This document shows positions 53,675-61,734 of a stretch of DNA of 64,000 nucleotides, in pieces. The notes beneath the pieces are model-generated. The model was given only the letters and a program-made list of their open reading frames with translations, had not been told where the DNA came from and searched no databases. Both the position numbers and the translations under genes were made by a program. Numbering within the stretch: the first letter of the stretch is position 1; every line of letters begins with the position of its first letter. Source of the stretch: Paenalcaligenes hominis_A (lineage in GTDB: Bacteria; Pseudomonadota; Gammaproteobacteria; Burkholderiales; Burkholderiaceae_B); assembly GCF_041359055.1 (NCBI RefSeq), contig NZ_JBGJKZ010000006.1, positions 1 to 64,000 on the forward strand. The letters run 5' to 3'.

Positions 53675-54033
53675 AATATATACACCCAAAAATCTATTGT
53701 CTAACTTTGCTGTAGTACAGCGGCTAGATATTGTAAACGCTAGAGCTCGCTTTGTTGATGTTTTTATCCCAAGGGCTAGGAATGTGACGTTTTCCCCTCT
53801 AGGAACCAATAAATTTGTTGGTCTCAAAACACACCTTAGACAGGCTGAGGTTGACTCAACTGCCATGATTTTCTTTGTTTTTAAACTCACAAACGGTTTA
53901 AGCAGATCAAACCAAACAGAAAAATGACACCTTGCCCTTTTCCGCCCTAAACGACGCGGCTTTTCGCGCATTTTGCTAAGCACAACAGTCTGCGCTTATT
54001 GTGCTGCTTTTCGATTTATAGATGTTTTAAGTG
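53675..54033. other. Gene-free stretch between divergent genes
   Basis: Open frames exist on both strands but neither has convincing composition. A short hairpin, ACCAA/TTGGT, lies at about 53,805-53,822. The right end carries the promoter of the leader region at 54,034. No RNA family was recognised. Confidence 0.4.
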
Positions 54034-54065
54034 TATAATATGCCTATCTTTTTTCATCAGATAGG
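54034..54065 (+). promoter_or_regulatory. Likely promoter -10 and dyad before the ACT-like gene
   Basis: A perfect TATAAT lies at 54,034-54,039, without a clear -35 box. Just after it, CCTATCT and AGATAGG (54,043-54,049 and 54,059-54,065) form a seven-base dyad. The dyad overlaps the expected transcription start and would also mask the weak ribosome-binding site of the leader peptide. Confidence 0.45.
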
Positions 54066-54072
54066 TTTAACC

Positions 54073-54123
54073 GTGGCTACAGACGAAAGCAGTCAAACTC
54101 GTACCGCGCGTATCGCCTTTTAA
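54073..54123 (+). CDS. Candidate 16-residue leader peptide
   Basis: A GTG-started frame encodes MATDESSQTRTARIAF and stops at TAA. Its last codons lie in one arm of an inverted repeat, so a ribosome on it would prevent the pairing. The next gene starts 69 bases on. The start site is weak (TAGG), and I have no homologue, so coding is inferred from architecture only. Confidence 0.35.
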   Translation: MATDESSQTRTARIAF

Positions 54124-54163
54124 TCTTTCTCACACCACTTGTGTGTGTTGTGTTGCGATACGC
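54108..54163 (+). promoter_or_regulatory. Nested hairpins, candidate attenuator
   Basis: GCGTATCGC (54,108-54,116) and GCGATACGC (54,155-54,163) are a perfect nine-base inverted repeat. Inside it CACAC and GTGTG (54,131-54,145) form a second hairpin. The outer repeat is followed by TCTTTAGTATT, moderately T-rich. The layout of a leader peptide overlapping the 5' arm resembles attenuation. Confidence 0.4.
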
Positions 54164-54192
54164 TCTTTAGTATTCTGCCCAAAGGAACTACT

Positions 54193-54501
54193 ATGCGTTT
54201 CGCTCAGTTTTTACGCTGCCTTAGTGGTAGCTCGCACCCCAAACATTCTCTTGCCCCATATCGCTTAACCATCGTGGGCTCAAGCCATGCCATCCAAAGC
54301 ATGAAATCACCTGTTTACCAATACTTGCTTCAATCAGGGGTCTCGGTGTCTAAAGCCCACAGCACACTCGGGCACGAGGGGCAAAATCGCTATACATCGC
54401 TCACCATACATGGCACAGCGCAACGCGTTTTGCCTCTGTCGCAATTAGCCCAAGAACTCGGTCAAAAAGAAGGCATTCATCGCGTGCACCTAGATAGTTA
54501 A
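54193..54501 (+). CDS. Small ACT-like protein (possibly MgtC C-terminal-domain-like)
   Basis: The 102 residues have a basic N-terminus, then an alternating strand-helix pattern: YRLTIVGS, a helix to YLLQSGVSV, TSLTIHGTAQRV, a helix, and a final strand IHRVHLDS. This resembles an ACT or ferredoxin-like fold, and the spacing resembles the cytoplasmic domain of MgtC. There are no membrane segments and no MgtC N-terminal domain. AAAGGA precedes the ATG by eight bases. The family assignment is tentative. Confidence 0.45.
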   Translation: MRFAQFLRCLSGSSHPKHSLAPYRLTIVGSSHAIQSMKSPVYQYLLQSGVSVSKAHSTLGHEGQNRYTSLTIHGTAQRVLPLSQLAQELGQKEGIHRVHLDS

Positions 54502-54520
54502 CCACGGCTCACGCTTTTTC

Positions 54521-55591
54521 TTAGTCAGCAAATTGAACCGGATCCACAAGCAGTTGCTTTAACTTTTCAGCACCAGGGTCGTTTTGATAGAACATCACAA
54601 ATAAATGACGCATTTTTTCCAGCAGCACATGTTCATTTTCTTTGTGAATCCATGCAGAAAGCCATAACGCGCCCAGCAAACGGTTGATGCTGGGCGGCAC
54701 GTCTATCCACCCAAAGGGCACACTAGGTACAAATAAGACCTGCTTATTACGCACAGCAGGTACATCCTGCCACAAAGAGTCTTGATAAACGTTTTGGTAA
54801 AACTGTTTGTCTTGGGTCAGTATTAGCTCGGGGTTCCAGGCCAGAACCTGCTCCATAGACACCTGCGTCAAACCATCACTATCGCTGCCTTCGACAACAT
54901 TCGTAGCACCGACTAATCGAATTATTTCACTGTGTATGGACTGTTCCGACGCTGTTTCTAAGCCTGTAGCCGAATGTGCTAAATAAATACGAGGCGCTTT
55001 AAATGAAGAGCTTTCGCGTTTCGCTTTGACATAATCCAACACACCTTGGGCTGCCTGAGCCAGCTGCTGTCCATGACGCTGTTGCCCCAGCAACGCCCCT
55101 ACTATTTCTAGTTGCTCTGGTGTATCTTCAATACGCCCTTCTATTAAAATATAGGGAATGCCTGTTTTTTCAGAGAACTCTTTAGCTAGTGATGCGTAAT
55201 GCTCATTCACCTCGCCTACATCTACAATCACATCAGGATGTAATGCCATTAATTGCTCTGAAGAAATTGTACTCCCACGCCCTGCTAAGCTTCCTACTAC
55301 AGGCAACTGACGGCTGGTTTCAGAAAGCCATTGCTTGCTAGTTTCTGGAAGAGGAAAAGACCAACCCAGCAACTGAGCCGGTGCAACGCTATTTAACATC
55401 ACGGCAGCCGAAGCTCGCGCCGCAAATATGCGTTTAACTTCAACGGGTTCGGGTAACTGACCAAAAACATGAAATAATGGGGAAGTGACATGAGGCTGCG
55501 TCAATGCTTGAGCTACTACCACAGAAGGTACCCAGCCCCCTGACAGCAACATTGAACAACCCAATGCTTTTAATAAAGCACGACGGTTCAT
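54521..55591 (-). CDS. Periplasmic binding protein of a metal/siderophore or heme ABC transporter
   Basis: The 356 residues have a Tat-like N-terminus (NRRALLKAL, cleavage near VVVAQA) and a BtuF/FepB-type type III binding fold, with HPDVIVDVGEVNE and NPELILTQD as the typical strand ends. No permease or ATPase genes lie next to it, so it is an orphan here. Its ATG overlaps the stop of the TonB receptor remnant by an ATGA junction, showing it was once translationally coupled to that receptor. The ligand cannot be named. Confidence 0.8.
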   Translation of the reverse strand: MNRRALLKALGCSMLLSGGWVPSVVVAQALTQPHVTSPLFHVFGQLPEPVEVKRIFAARASAAVMLNSVAPAQLLGWSFPLPETSKQWLSETSRQLPVVGSLAGRGSTISSEQLMALHPDVIVDVGEVNEHYASLAKEFSEKTGIPYILIEGRIEDTPEQLEIVGALLGQQRHGQQLAQAAQGVLDYVKAKRESSSFKAPRIYLAHSATGLETASEQSIHSEIIRLVGATNVVEGSDSDGLTQVSMEQVLAWNPELILTQDKQFYQNVYQDSLWQDVPAVRNKQVLFVPSVPFGWIDVPPSINRLLGALWLSAWIHKENEHVLLEKMRHLFVMFYQNDPGAEKLKQLLVDPVQFAD

Positions 55592-55913
55592 AATAAGCCT
55601 TTAAAAACAATAGCTAGCCCCAGCAAACCAGATACGGCAGCCCGAGGGTAACCTTCTTTGTACTCGTAATTTTTGTCTCCTAGATTACGCACCCCTGCTT
55701 CAATTGACAAGTTATCTAGAGGAGAACAAATTGTTTTTAAAGCCAACACAGCAAAACCGCCAGTTTTGGTGTTATGTGTTTGTCCTTGAGACCTAGAGAT
55801 TTAATAAACTCATCTACGCGTTCATTGGCTTCTGCCCCAGCACCAATCACTAGAGTGCCTAACTCGAACCCGCTGCTGGCCTGTGCATTGCCTAAAACTA
55901 GCACTACCGCCAT
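55588..55913 (-). pseudogene. Collapsed TonB-dependent receptor remnant
   Basis: The minus strand from 55,588 upward translates to a receptor C-terminus with GVRNLGDKNYEYKEGYPR and LAIVFKGLL, then a stop overlapping the next ATG. Further upstream, in another frame, lies a signal-peptide-like start MAVVLVLGNAQAS followed by GFELGTLVIGAGAEANERV, which resembles a receptor N-terminus. About 600 residues of plug and barrel are missing and the two pieces are out of frame. The C-terminal match is strong; the N-terminal one is less certain. Confidence 0.75.
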
Positions 55914-55953
55914 AATGGTCGATACGCCTAAAGTAGCCCTCTAAGAATAAAAA

Positions 55954-55983
55954 AGTCGCGACCTACGGGTGCAGGCCACGACT
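55954..55983 (-). terminator. Terminator in the leader of the receptor remnant
   Basis: On the minus strand GTCGTGGCCT pairs with AGGTCGCGAC over ten pairs (two G-T) and runs into six T. It lies upstream of the remnant rather than after a gene, so it is placed like a riboswitch or attenuator terminator. Confidence 0.75.
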
Positions 55984-56069
55984 AAACCCCTGACTGCAGG
56001 GCAACCAATAATAAGACGGTAGAACTTATTATCGGCATACAATCGCTATGTTACTACATACATAGCGAT
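55984..56069 (-). promoter_or_regulatory. Structured leader upstream of the receptor remnant
   Basis: Read on the minus strand, three hairpins precede the terminator: ATCGCTATG/CATAGCGAT (56,042-56,069), CCGATAATAAG/CTTATTATTGG (56,005-56,035, one G-T pair) and CCCTG/CAGGG (55,988-56,001). The first could also be an operator for either divergent gene. I could not match the set to cobalamin, TPP or other common riboswitches. Confidence 0.5.
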
Positions 56070-56142
56070 GTGAAATAAACTATCAACAATAATGCAACAA
56101 TTCACTTATTTTTCTCGTCCGTAGACGCTTTTGGAATCACCT

Positions 56143-57726
56143 ATGATTGATGTGCTGTTCCCTTTTCTTGGGGGGGTGGGCCTGTTTTTAATTGGCATGA
56201 TGCTGCTTTCTCGTGGTTTGGTCGCTTTTTCAGGCCAAACGTTACGTAAAGCATTGATTCGTTTTACAGGAACTCCTCTTAAAGCCTATAGTTCTGGCGC
56301 AGTTTTAACCGCAATGATGCAGTCCTCCACCGCCACTACCGTTACTTTAATCGGTTTTGTGAGTGCAGGGCTCGTGTCTTTTAACCATGCGGTAGGCGTC
56401 GTAATGGGGGCTAGCCTAGGAAACACAGCGGCTAGTTGGGTGGTTTCAGGTATTGCACTAAAAGTTAACCTTAGCTTTTATACCTTACCGCTCATAGGAA
56501 TCGGTGCTATTTGCAAACTGCTTTCTAAAGGCCGAACTGCTGATCTGGGTATGGCGATGGCAGGTTTTGGTGTGATGTTTTTAGGTTTGCGTACACTACA
56601 AGACGCCATGACGGGTTTAACAGGCCAGTTTGACTTAGCTGCCTTACCCGTAGGTGGCCTAGGTGCCCATTTAATTATTATGTTGATTGGCTTGGCTATG
56701 ACCGCCTTGCTGCAGTCGTCAACCGCCGCCATTGCCACTACTCTGACTGCTGTGCATGCCGGTGCGATCAGCTTAGACCAAGCGGGTTCGGTAATTGTCG
56801 GGGCCGCCATTGGCACTACTATTACAAGTGCTCTAGTCACCATTGGCTCTACCAATGCTGCAAAACGCACAGCCCTAGCCCATGTATTGTTTAATTTAGT
56901 CACGGGGCTTATTGCTATTATTTTACTACCCGCTTATTTATATTTACTGCATAAAGTCACACGGTATTTCAGTATTAGCCCCGGTGCTGTCAGTTTGGCT
57001 CTGTTTCACTCCCTGTTTATTTTATTAGGCTCAATACTTTTTTTCCCTTTTATTGACCGCTTCGCCTCATTAGTAGAGCGACTGCTACCAGAAAAACAAG
57101 ACGATCTTACACCGCACTTAGACAGCAGTTTACTTAATATGCCTGAGCTTGCTCTGGATGCATCCCAACGCACCTTAGTACAGCTTACTGAACAAATTAT
57201 GGAAATTCATCAGGCTTTAGTTAGCAACAGTGGGCCTGTACCTCTGAGTCTTTTACAGCAAAAAAACAAAGCTCTGGAAAGCACCTTTGATTTTGTGACT
57301 CGCATTCAAGTCGACACCGATGACACCAAACTGAATCACATTCAAGTAGCTCAATTACACGCCATTGACCACCTGATTCGATTGGCGGCACGTCAATATT
57401 ATTTTATTGATGAATCGCATCAAATTAACCAACGCGCTTTTGAAGAAGGCGTTGTGGTGGCCTTAGAGCAATTGCGTTTGTTAGAGTCGGGGCTAAGCCA
57501 TCAAACTCCCCAAGACTGGGTGAAAAAGCTCAAAACCCAATCTAAAAGTCTTAAAGATATCTCTAACGAAGCCCGTACCAGCCTACTACAAGCTCCTGGG
57601 CAAACCGCATCAAATCGCGCCATTTTATTGGAAACGGATAATTACCGTTGGCTAGAGCGCAACGCGCATCATATTTGGCGCATCGGCTTTTATTTAGAAC
57701 AAGCACAGCAACCTCAAGGGCGTTAA
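56143..57726 (+). CDS. Na/Pi cotransporter family protein
   Basis: The 527 residues have two Na/Pi repeats, each with the QSST motif (MMQSSTATTVTL and LLQSSTAAIATTL), about eight membrane segments in the first 310 residues, and a cytoplasmic PhoU-like helical domain after it. It resembles E. coli YjbB, which exports phosphate. ATG at 56,143 is preferred over the TTG at 56,131. It is divergent from the receptor remnant. Confidence 0.88.
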   Translation: MIDVLFPFLGGVGLFLIGMMLLSRGLVAFSGQTLRKALIRFTGTPLKAYSSGAVLTAMMQSSTATTVTLIGFVSAGLVSFNHAVGVVMGASLGNTAASWVVSGIALKVNLSFYTLPLIGIGAICKLLSKGRTADLGMAMAGFGVMFLGLRTLQDAMTGLTGQFDLAALPVGGLGAHLIIMLIGLAMTALLQSSTAAIATTLTAVHAGAISLDQAGSVIVGAAIGTTITSALVTIGSTNAAKRTALAHVLFNLVTGLIAIILLPAYLYLLHKVTRYFSISPGAVSLALFHSLFILLGSILFFPFIDRFASLVERLLPEKQDDLTPHLDSSLLNMPELALDASQRTLVQLTEQIMEIHQALVSNSGPVPLSLLQQKNKALESTFDFVTRIQVDTDDTKLNHIQVAQLHAIDHLIRLAARQYYFIDESHQINQRAFEEGVVVALEQLRLLESGLSHQTPQDWVKKLKTQSKSLKDISNEARTSLLQAPGQTASNRAILLETDNYRWLERNAHHIWRIGFYLEQAQQPQGR

Positions 57727-57815
57727 CTCTACGCATAAACAGCAATAGCCATTCCCCCTAAAGCTTTAGATAATAAATATATACTTTACAAGCATGTATT
57801 TTTTCTAAGGCTTTT

Positions 57816-59066
57816 ATGATTACTGAAGCATATTGCACAAAGCTAGATCAAAGTGATGAGCTGGCTCCCTTGCGTAACCTATTCGCATTACCTCCTAATA
57901 CGATTTATCTTGATGGCAACTCGCTTGGCGCGCAGCCTCGTGCCGCGCTGGAACAAGCCCAGCATATTATTCGTCACGAATGGGGCCATGATCTTATCCA
58001 AAGCTGGAATAAAGCCGGTTGGTTTAACCGCCCTTTAAGCATTGGAAACGAGCTGGCCCCGTTAATTGGTGCCAAGCCCAACGAAGTGGCGGTTACAGAC
58101 TCCACCTCGGTAAATTTATTTAAAGCCGCTGCCGCAGCTTTACATCACCAACGCTCACAAGATGTCAGCGCACAGCGTCGTGTTATTGTCACCGAACGCA
58201 GTAACTTCCCAACAGATATTTACATACTCGAAGGCTTAAAGCATTTCCTGAATGATGGTTACGAGCTACGTTTGGTAGATCATCCCGATCAACTCAACAC
58301 TGCTATTGACCAAAACGTAGCTTTGGTTTTGTTAACGCACGTTAACTACCGAACCGGTTATATGCTTGATATGGCTAGCATCACTGCTCACGCACATCAA
58401 CAGGGTGCCCTTATTATCTGGGACCTCTGTCATTCTGTTGGGGCGGTGCCGGTTGACTTACATGCTGCTAATGCAGATTTTGCTGTGGGTTGTACGTATA
58501 AATATTTGAACGGTGGCCCAGGGGCTCCCGCTTTTATTTGGGTGCCTGAAAAACACCAAGCCCATTTTACCCAGCCCTTAACAGGTTGGTGGGCACATCA
58601 GTCACCCTTTGAAATGCAAACCCGTTTTCAGGGGGCTGGCGATATTCGTGCGGCCTTATGCGGTACTCAACCCATTATTTCCTTATCCTTAGTCTCTGCA
58701 GGCCTAGCGATATTTAAGCAAACCACTATGGAAAAAATCCGTGCTAAATCGCTTGCTCTTACCGATCTCTTTATTCAGCTTATCGAAGAGCAATGCCCTG
58801 CACACCCACTGCAGTTGGAAACCCCACGCGCTCATGCCCAGCGAGGCAGCCAAGTCAGTATTGCACACCCTCATGGTTATGCCGTCATCCAAGCACTAAT
58901 AGAACGGGGGGTGATTGGCGATTACCGCGAACCGCATATTATGCGTTTTGGGTTTACTCCTCTTTATACGTCGTTTTCTGATGTATGGCGTGCGGTGGCG
59001 ACTCTAAAAGACATACTGGATCATCAACGTTACGACACATCCTTAGAAAAAAATGCAGTGACCTAA
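57816..59066 (+). CDS. kynU: Kynureninase
   Basis: A PLP enzyme that cleaves kynurenine to anthranilate and alanine. The 416 residues include YLDGNSLGAQPRAA, HVNYRTGYMLDM, WDLCHSVGAVPVDL and CTYKYLNGGPG with the PLP lysine. It is the first gene of a plus-strand set kynU-kynB-kynA-ridA, with 16-21 bases between genes. No kynR regulator lies beside it. Confidence 0.96.
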   Translation: MITEAYCTKLDQSDELAPLRNLFALPPNTIYLDGNSLGAQPRAALEQAQHIIRHEWGHDLIQSWNKAGWFNRPLSIGNELAPLIGAKPNEVAVTDSTSVNLFKAAAAALHHQRSQDVSAQRRVIVTERSNFPTDIYILEGLKHFLNDGYELRLVDHPDQLNTAIDQNVALVLLTHVNYRTGYMLDMASITAHAHQQGALIIWDLCHSVGAVPVDLHAANADFAVGCTYKYLNGGPGAPAFIWVPEKHQAHFTQPLTGWWAHQSPFEMQTRFQGAGDIRAALCGTQPIISLSLVSAGLAIFKQTTMEKIRAKSLALTDLFIQLIEEQCPAHPLQLETPRAHAQRGSQVSIAHPHGYAVIQALIERGVIGDYREPHIMRFGFTPLYTSFSDVWRAVATLKDILDHQRYDTSLEKNAVT

Positions 59067-59082
59067 ATCCAGGAGTCTAATT

Positions 59083-59712
59083 ATGAGCCAAACGCTTTGG
59101 GATATTTCCCCCCCTATTAGTCACCACAGCCCTGTTTTCCCCGGTGACACCCCTTATAGCCAGCAATGGACATGGACTTTAAACGAGCAATGCCCAGTCA
59201 ATGTCAGCAGCCTTAGTATGTCACCCCATGTAGGTGCTCATGCCGATGCGCCTCTGCACTATGCAGCCAACCAAGCCAGCGCAGGGGAAATGGGGCTTGA
59301 ACCTTTTCTAGGGCCGTGCCGAGTCATTCATGTATTGGGTTGTACAGACTTAATTCGCCCCCAAGACATCGAACATGCCCTCTTTGATATACCCCCGCGG
59401 GTTCTTGTCCGTACTTATGCAACCGCTCCGCCCATGCATTGGCAAGACCAGTTCGCTGCTTATGCCCCCGAGACCATTGATCTGTTGCATGCCTCGGGTG
59501 TGCAGTTAATTGGCATTGATACGCCTAGCATTGACCCCGCAACCAGCAAACAACTTGAAAGCCATCAGCGTATTTTGCATTACGATATGCGCGTACTTGA
59601 AAACCTGGTCTTAACCGAGGTTGATGCTGGTGACTACGAGCTAATTGCTCTTCCATTGAAGCTAATTGAAGCCGACGCCAGCCCTGTACGTGCCATTTTG
59701 CGTAGTCTTTAA
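59083..59712 (+). CDS. kynB: Kynurenine formamidase KynB
   Basis: KynB hydrolyses N-formylkynurenine to kynurenine. The 209 residues belong to the cyclase family, with the metal motif HVGAHADAPLHY near residue 47 and FPGDTPYSQQW near the start. AGGAG precedes the ATG. Confidence 0.95.
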   Translation: MSQTLWDISPPISHHSPVFPGDTPYSQQWTWTLNEQCPVNVSSLSMSPHVGAHADAPLHYAANQASAGEMGLEPFLGPCRVIHVLGCTDLIRPQDIEHALFDIPPRVLVRTYATAPPMHWQDQFAAYAPETIDLLHASGVQLIGIDTPSIDPATSKQLESHQRILHYDMRVLENLVLTEVDAGDYELIALPLKLIEADASPVRAILRSL

Positions 59713-59732
59713 TCTTTTACCGAGTTGTATTT

Positions 59733-60584
59733 ATGAGTTCCACACCTAAAAAACCAGAAGATATCGTCCATGCTGAAGGCGCTCAGCTCGATTTTTCCAA
59801 GGACATGACTTACGGCAGTTATTTGCATCTGGATGAAATCCTCACTGCACAACATCCTTTGTCCCCTAACCATAATGAGATGCTGTTTATTATTCAGCAT
59901 CAGACCAGTGAGCTCTGGATGAAGCTCATGCTGCATGAAATGCAAGCTGCGGTAGAGCACTTACGCCAAGACGAGCTGCCCACGGTATTCAAAATGCTAG
60001 CCCGTGTTAGTCGTATTATGGAACAGTTGGTGCATGCGTGGACGGTATTAGCAACAATGACTCCCCCCGAGTACAGCGCGCTACGTCCCTATCTCGCCCG
60101 CTCTAGTGGCTTTCAAAGCTATCAGTACCGACAAATTGAATTTATGTTGGGAAATAAAAACGCAGCCATGCTTAAACCACATGCCCACCGCGCCGATCTT
60201 TATGAAACGGTAAAGCACGTTTATGAAAGCCCGTCTTTATATGACGAAACGTTGCGTTATATGCAGCGCCAAGGTCTAACTATTCCCGCTGACTACTTAG
60301 AACGTGATTGGACACAACCCTATCAGGCTAATGCCGCAGTCCAAGCCGCCTGGTTAGTGGCTTATAAAGACCCTCAAAAATACTGGGATATCTACCAAAT
60401 GGGTGAAAAGCTCACCGATATTGAAGACGCGTTTCGTCAATGGCGTTTCCGTCACCTGACTACGGTAGAACGTATTATTGGTTTTAAACGTGGCACTGGC
60501 GGCACCTCTGGTGTGGACTACCTAAGCAAAATGCTGGATGTGGTCTTATTCCCCGAGCTTTGGAGCCTGCGTACCGAGCTCTAA
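59733..60584 (+). CDS. kynA: Tryptophan 2,3-dioxygenase
   Basis: A heme enzyme that opens the indole ring of tryptophan. The 283 residues include MTYGSYLHLDEIL, FIIQHQTSELWMKL and the ending GTGGTSGVDYL. With kynB and kynU it gives the complete route from tryptophan to anthranilate. Confidence 0.97.
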   Translation: MSSTPKKPEDIVHAEGAQLDFSKDMTYGSYLHLDEILTAQHPLSPNHNEMLFIIQHQTSELWMKLMLHEMQAAVEHLRQDELPTVFKMLARVSRIMEQLVHAWTVLATMTPPEYSALRPYLARSSGFQSYQYRQIEFMLGNKNAAMLKPHAHRADLYETVKHVYESPSLYDETLRYMQRQGLTIPADYLERDWTQPYQANAAVQAAWLVAYKDPQKYWDIYQMGEKLTDIEDAFRQWRFRHLTTVERIIGFKRGTGGTSGVDYLSKMLDVVLFPELWSLRTEL

Positions 60585-60605
60585 TTTTTTAGGCAGAGAC
60601 AAACT

Positions 60606-61022
60606 ATGACGCATAAAATTACGCCCATTAACCCCCCACAGCTTTACAACTCAATCTCGTTCGGCTTTTCACATGCTGTAGTGCAAAACGGGGGCCAGAC
60701 CCTACACTTAGCAGGCCAAGTGGCATGGGATGCTCACTACGAGCTACAAGGGGGCGACTCTATCTTGGGGCAGGCACCGTATGTTTTGGCAAATCTTAAA
60801 GCCGTACTTGCTGAAGTAGGAGCTACGCCAGCCCATATCGTGCGCTTGCGTACCTATTTGGTGAACCATACCACCGAAGATGTCATAAAACTAAGCGCAT
60901 TGCTTAACGATTTCTACGAGGGCCACACCCCTGCAGCCAATACCTTGCTAGGGGTTAGTCAATTAGCGTTGCCTGACTTTCGTATTGAAATAGAAGCAAC
61001 AGCAGTACTGCCCGAGCGTTAA
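60606..61022 (+). CDS. RidA family protein in the kynurenine set
   Basis: The 138 residues have the RidA/YjgF trimer fold: LHLAGQVAWDA near residue 35, HIVRLRTYLVN, and ANTLLGVSQLALPDFRIEIEATA at the end. The conserved arginine normally found near the end (R-x-E-E) appears as FRIEIEA. RidA proteins hydrolyse reactive enamines and imines from PLP enzymes, which suits a place behind the PLP enzyme KynU, but this link is inference. It overlaps dnaQ by four bases. Confidence 0.82.
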   Translation: MTHKITPINPPQLYNSISFGFSHAVVQNGGQTLHLAGQVAWDAHYELQGGDSILGQAPYVLANLKAVLAEVGATPAHIVRLRTYLVNHTTEDVIKLSALLNDFYEGHTPAANTLLGVSQLALPDFRIEIEATAVLPER

Positions 61023-61732
61023 GATTTTTGCTCTAAGGTCGTCCATAAGGTGGGGGCCTTATTGCTTGCGCTTAAAGCATCTAAATAGCGCTGGTGTTCC
61101 TGTATATCGTGCTCGTCAGCATAAATGACGGGCAGCGCGCTAGCATCGAAGCTTAGGTGTTCGGTATCGCTGGTCTGATTTTCATTGCTACTGCCAAAGC
61201 TCATAAGTAGGCTTTCTTGGCCGCGAGTCATGGCTAACCAGACATCGGCCAGCAGCTCCGAGTCAAGTAAGGCTCCGTGCAGTACGCGGTGCTCGTTAGA
61301 AATGCCGTATCGATCACATAACGCATCTAAGTTATTACGCTTTCCCGGGTGTATCTCTCGAGCATGCACCAATGAATCCGTAATCTTACCGCAGTAATCG
61401 GTAAACGGTTTGTAGCCAAATCGGACGAACTCCGCATTCAGAAACTTGGTATCAAAGGGCGCATTATGAATAATCACCTCGGCCCCAGATACGTATTCAA
61501 TAATTTGATCGATAACCTCTTCCACAGGGGGGTAATCGGCTAAGAACTGAGTCGTTAAACCATGCACTGCTAACGCCTCGGGGTCAGAGTCGCGGCCTGG
61601 GTTCACATATAAATGCAAATGACTACCAGTTAACTGGCGATTAGCGATTTCTACCCCTGCAATTTCCACCAAACGATGACCATCATCAGGATCTAAACCG
61701 GTGGTTTCTGTATCTAAAACAATTTGTCGCAT
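61019..61732 (-). CDS. dnaQ: DNA polymerase III epsilon subunit (proofreading exonuclease)
   Basis: The 237 residues carry the three exonuclease motifs: DTETTG (Asp7, Glu9), HNAPFDTKFLN, and HGALLDSELLADVW, with a C-terminal clamp/alpha-binding tail. It starts two bases downstream of the RND gene's stop, so the two may be co-transcribed. Confidence 0.95.
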   Translation of the reverse strand: MRQIVLDTETTGLDPDDGHRLVEIAGVEIANRQLTGSHLHLYVNPGRDSDPEALAVHGLTTQFLADYPPVEEVIDQIIEYVSGAEVIIHNAPFDTKFLNAEFVRFGYKPFTDYCGKITDSLVHAREIHPGKRNNLDALCDRYGISNEHRVLHGALLDSELLADVWLAMTRGQESLLMSFGSSNENQTSDTEHLSFDASALPVIYADEHDIQEHQRYLDALSASNKAPTLWTTLEQKS

Positions 61733-61734
61733 AA

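Noticed and set aside
53675..53983. N-terminal extension of the unrecognised protein, and a 76-codon plus-strand frame opposite it
   Set aside because: Composition is basic and irregular, with no start site, so both look like chance open frames.
55940..56110. Cobalamin riboswitch upstream of the receptor remnant
   Set aside because: The B12 box and other conserved cobalamin-riboswitch segments could not be found, although the hairpin-terminator layout is similar.
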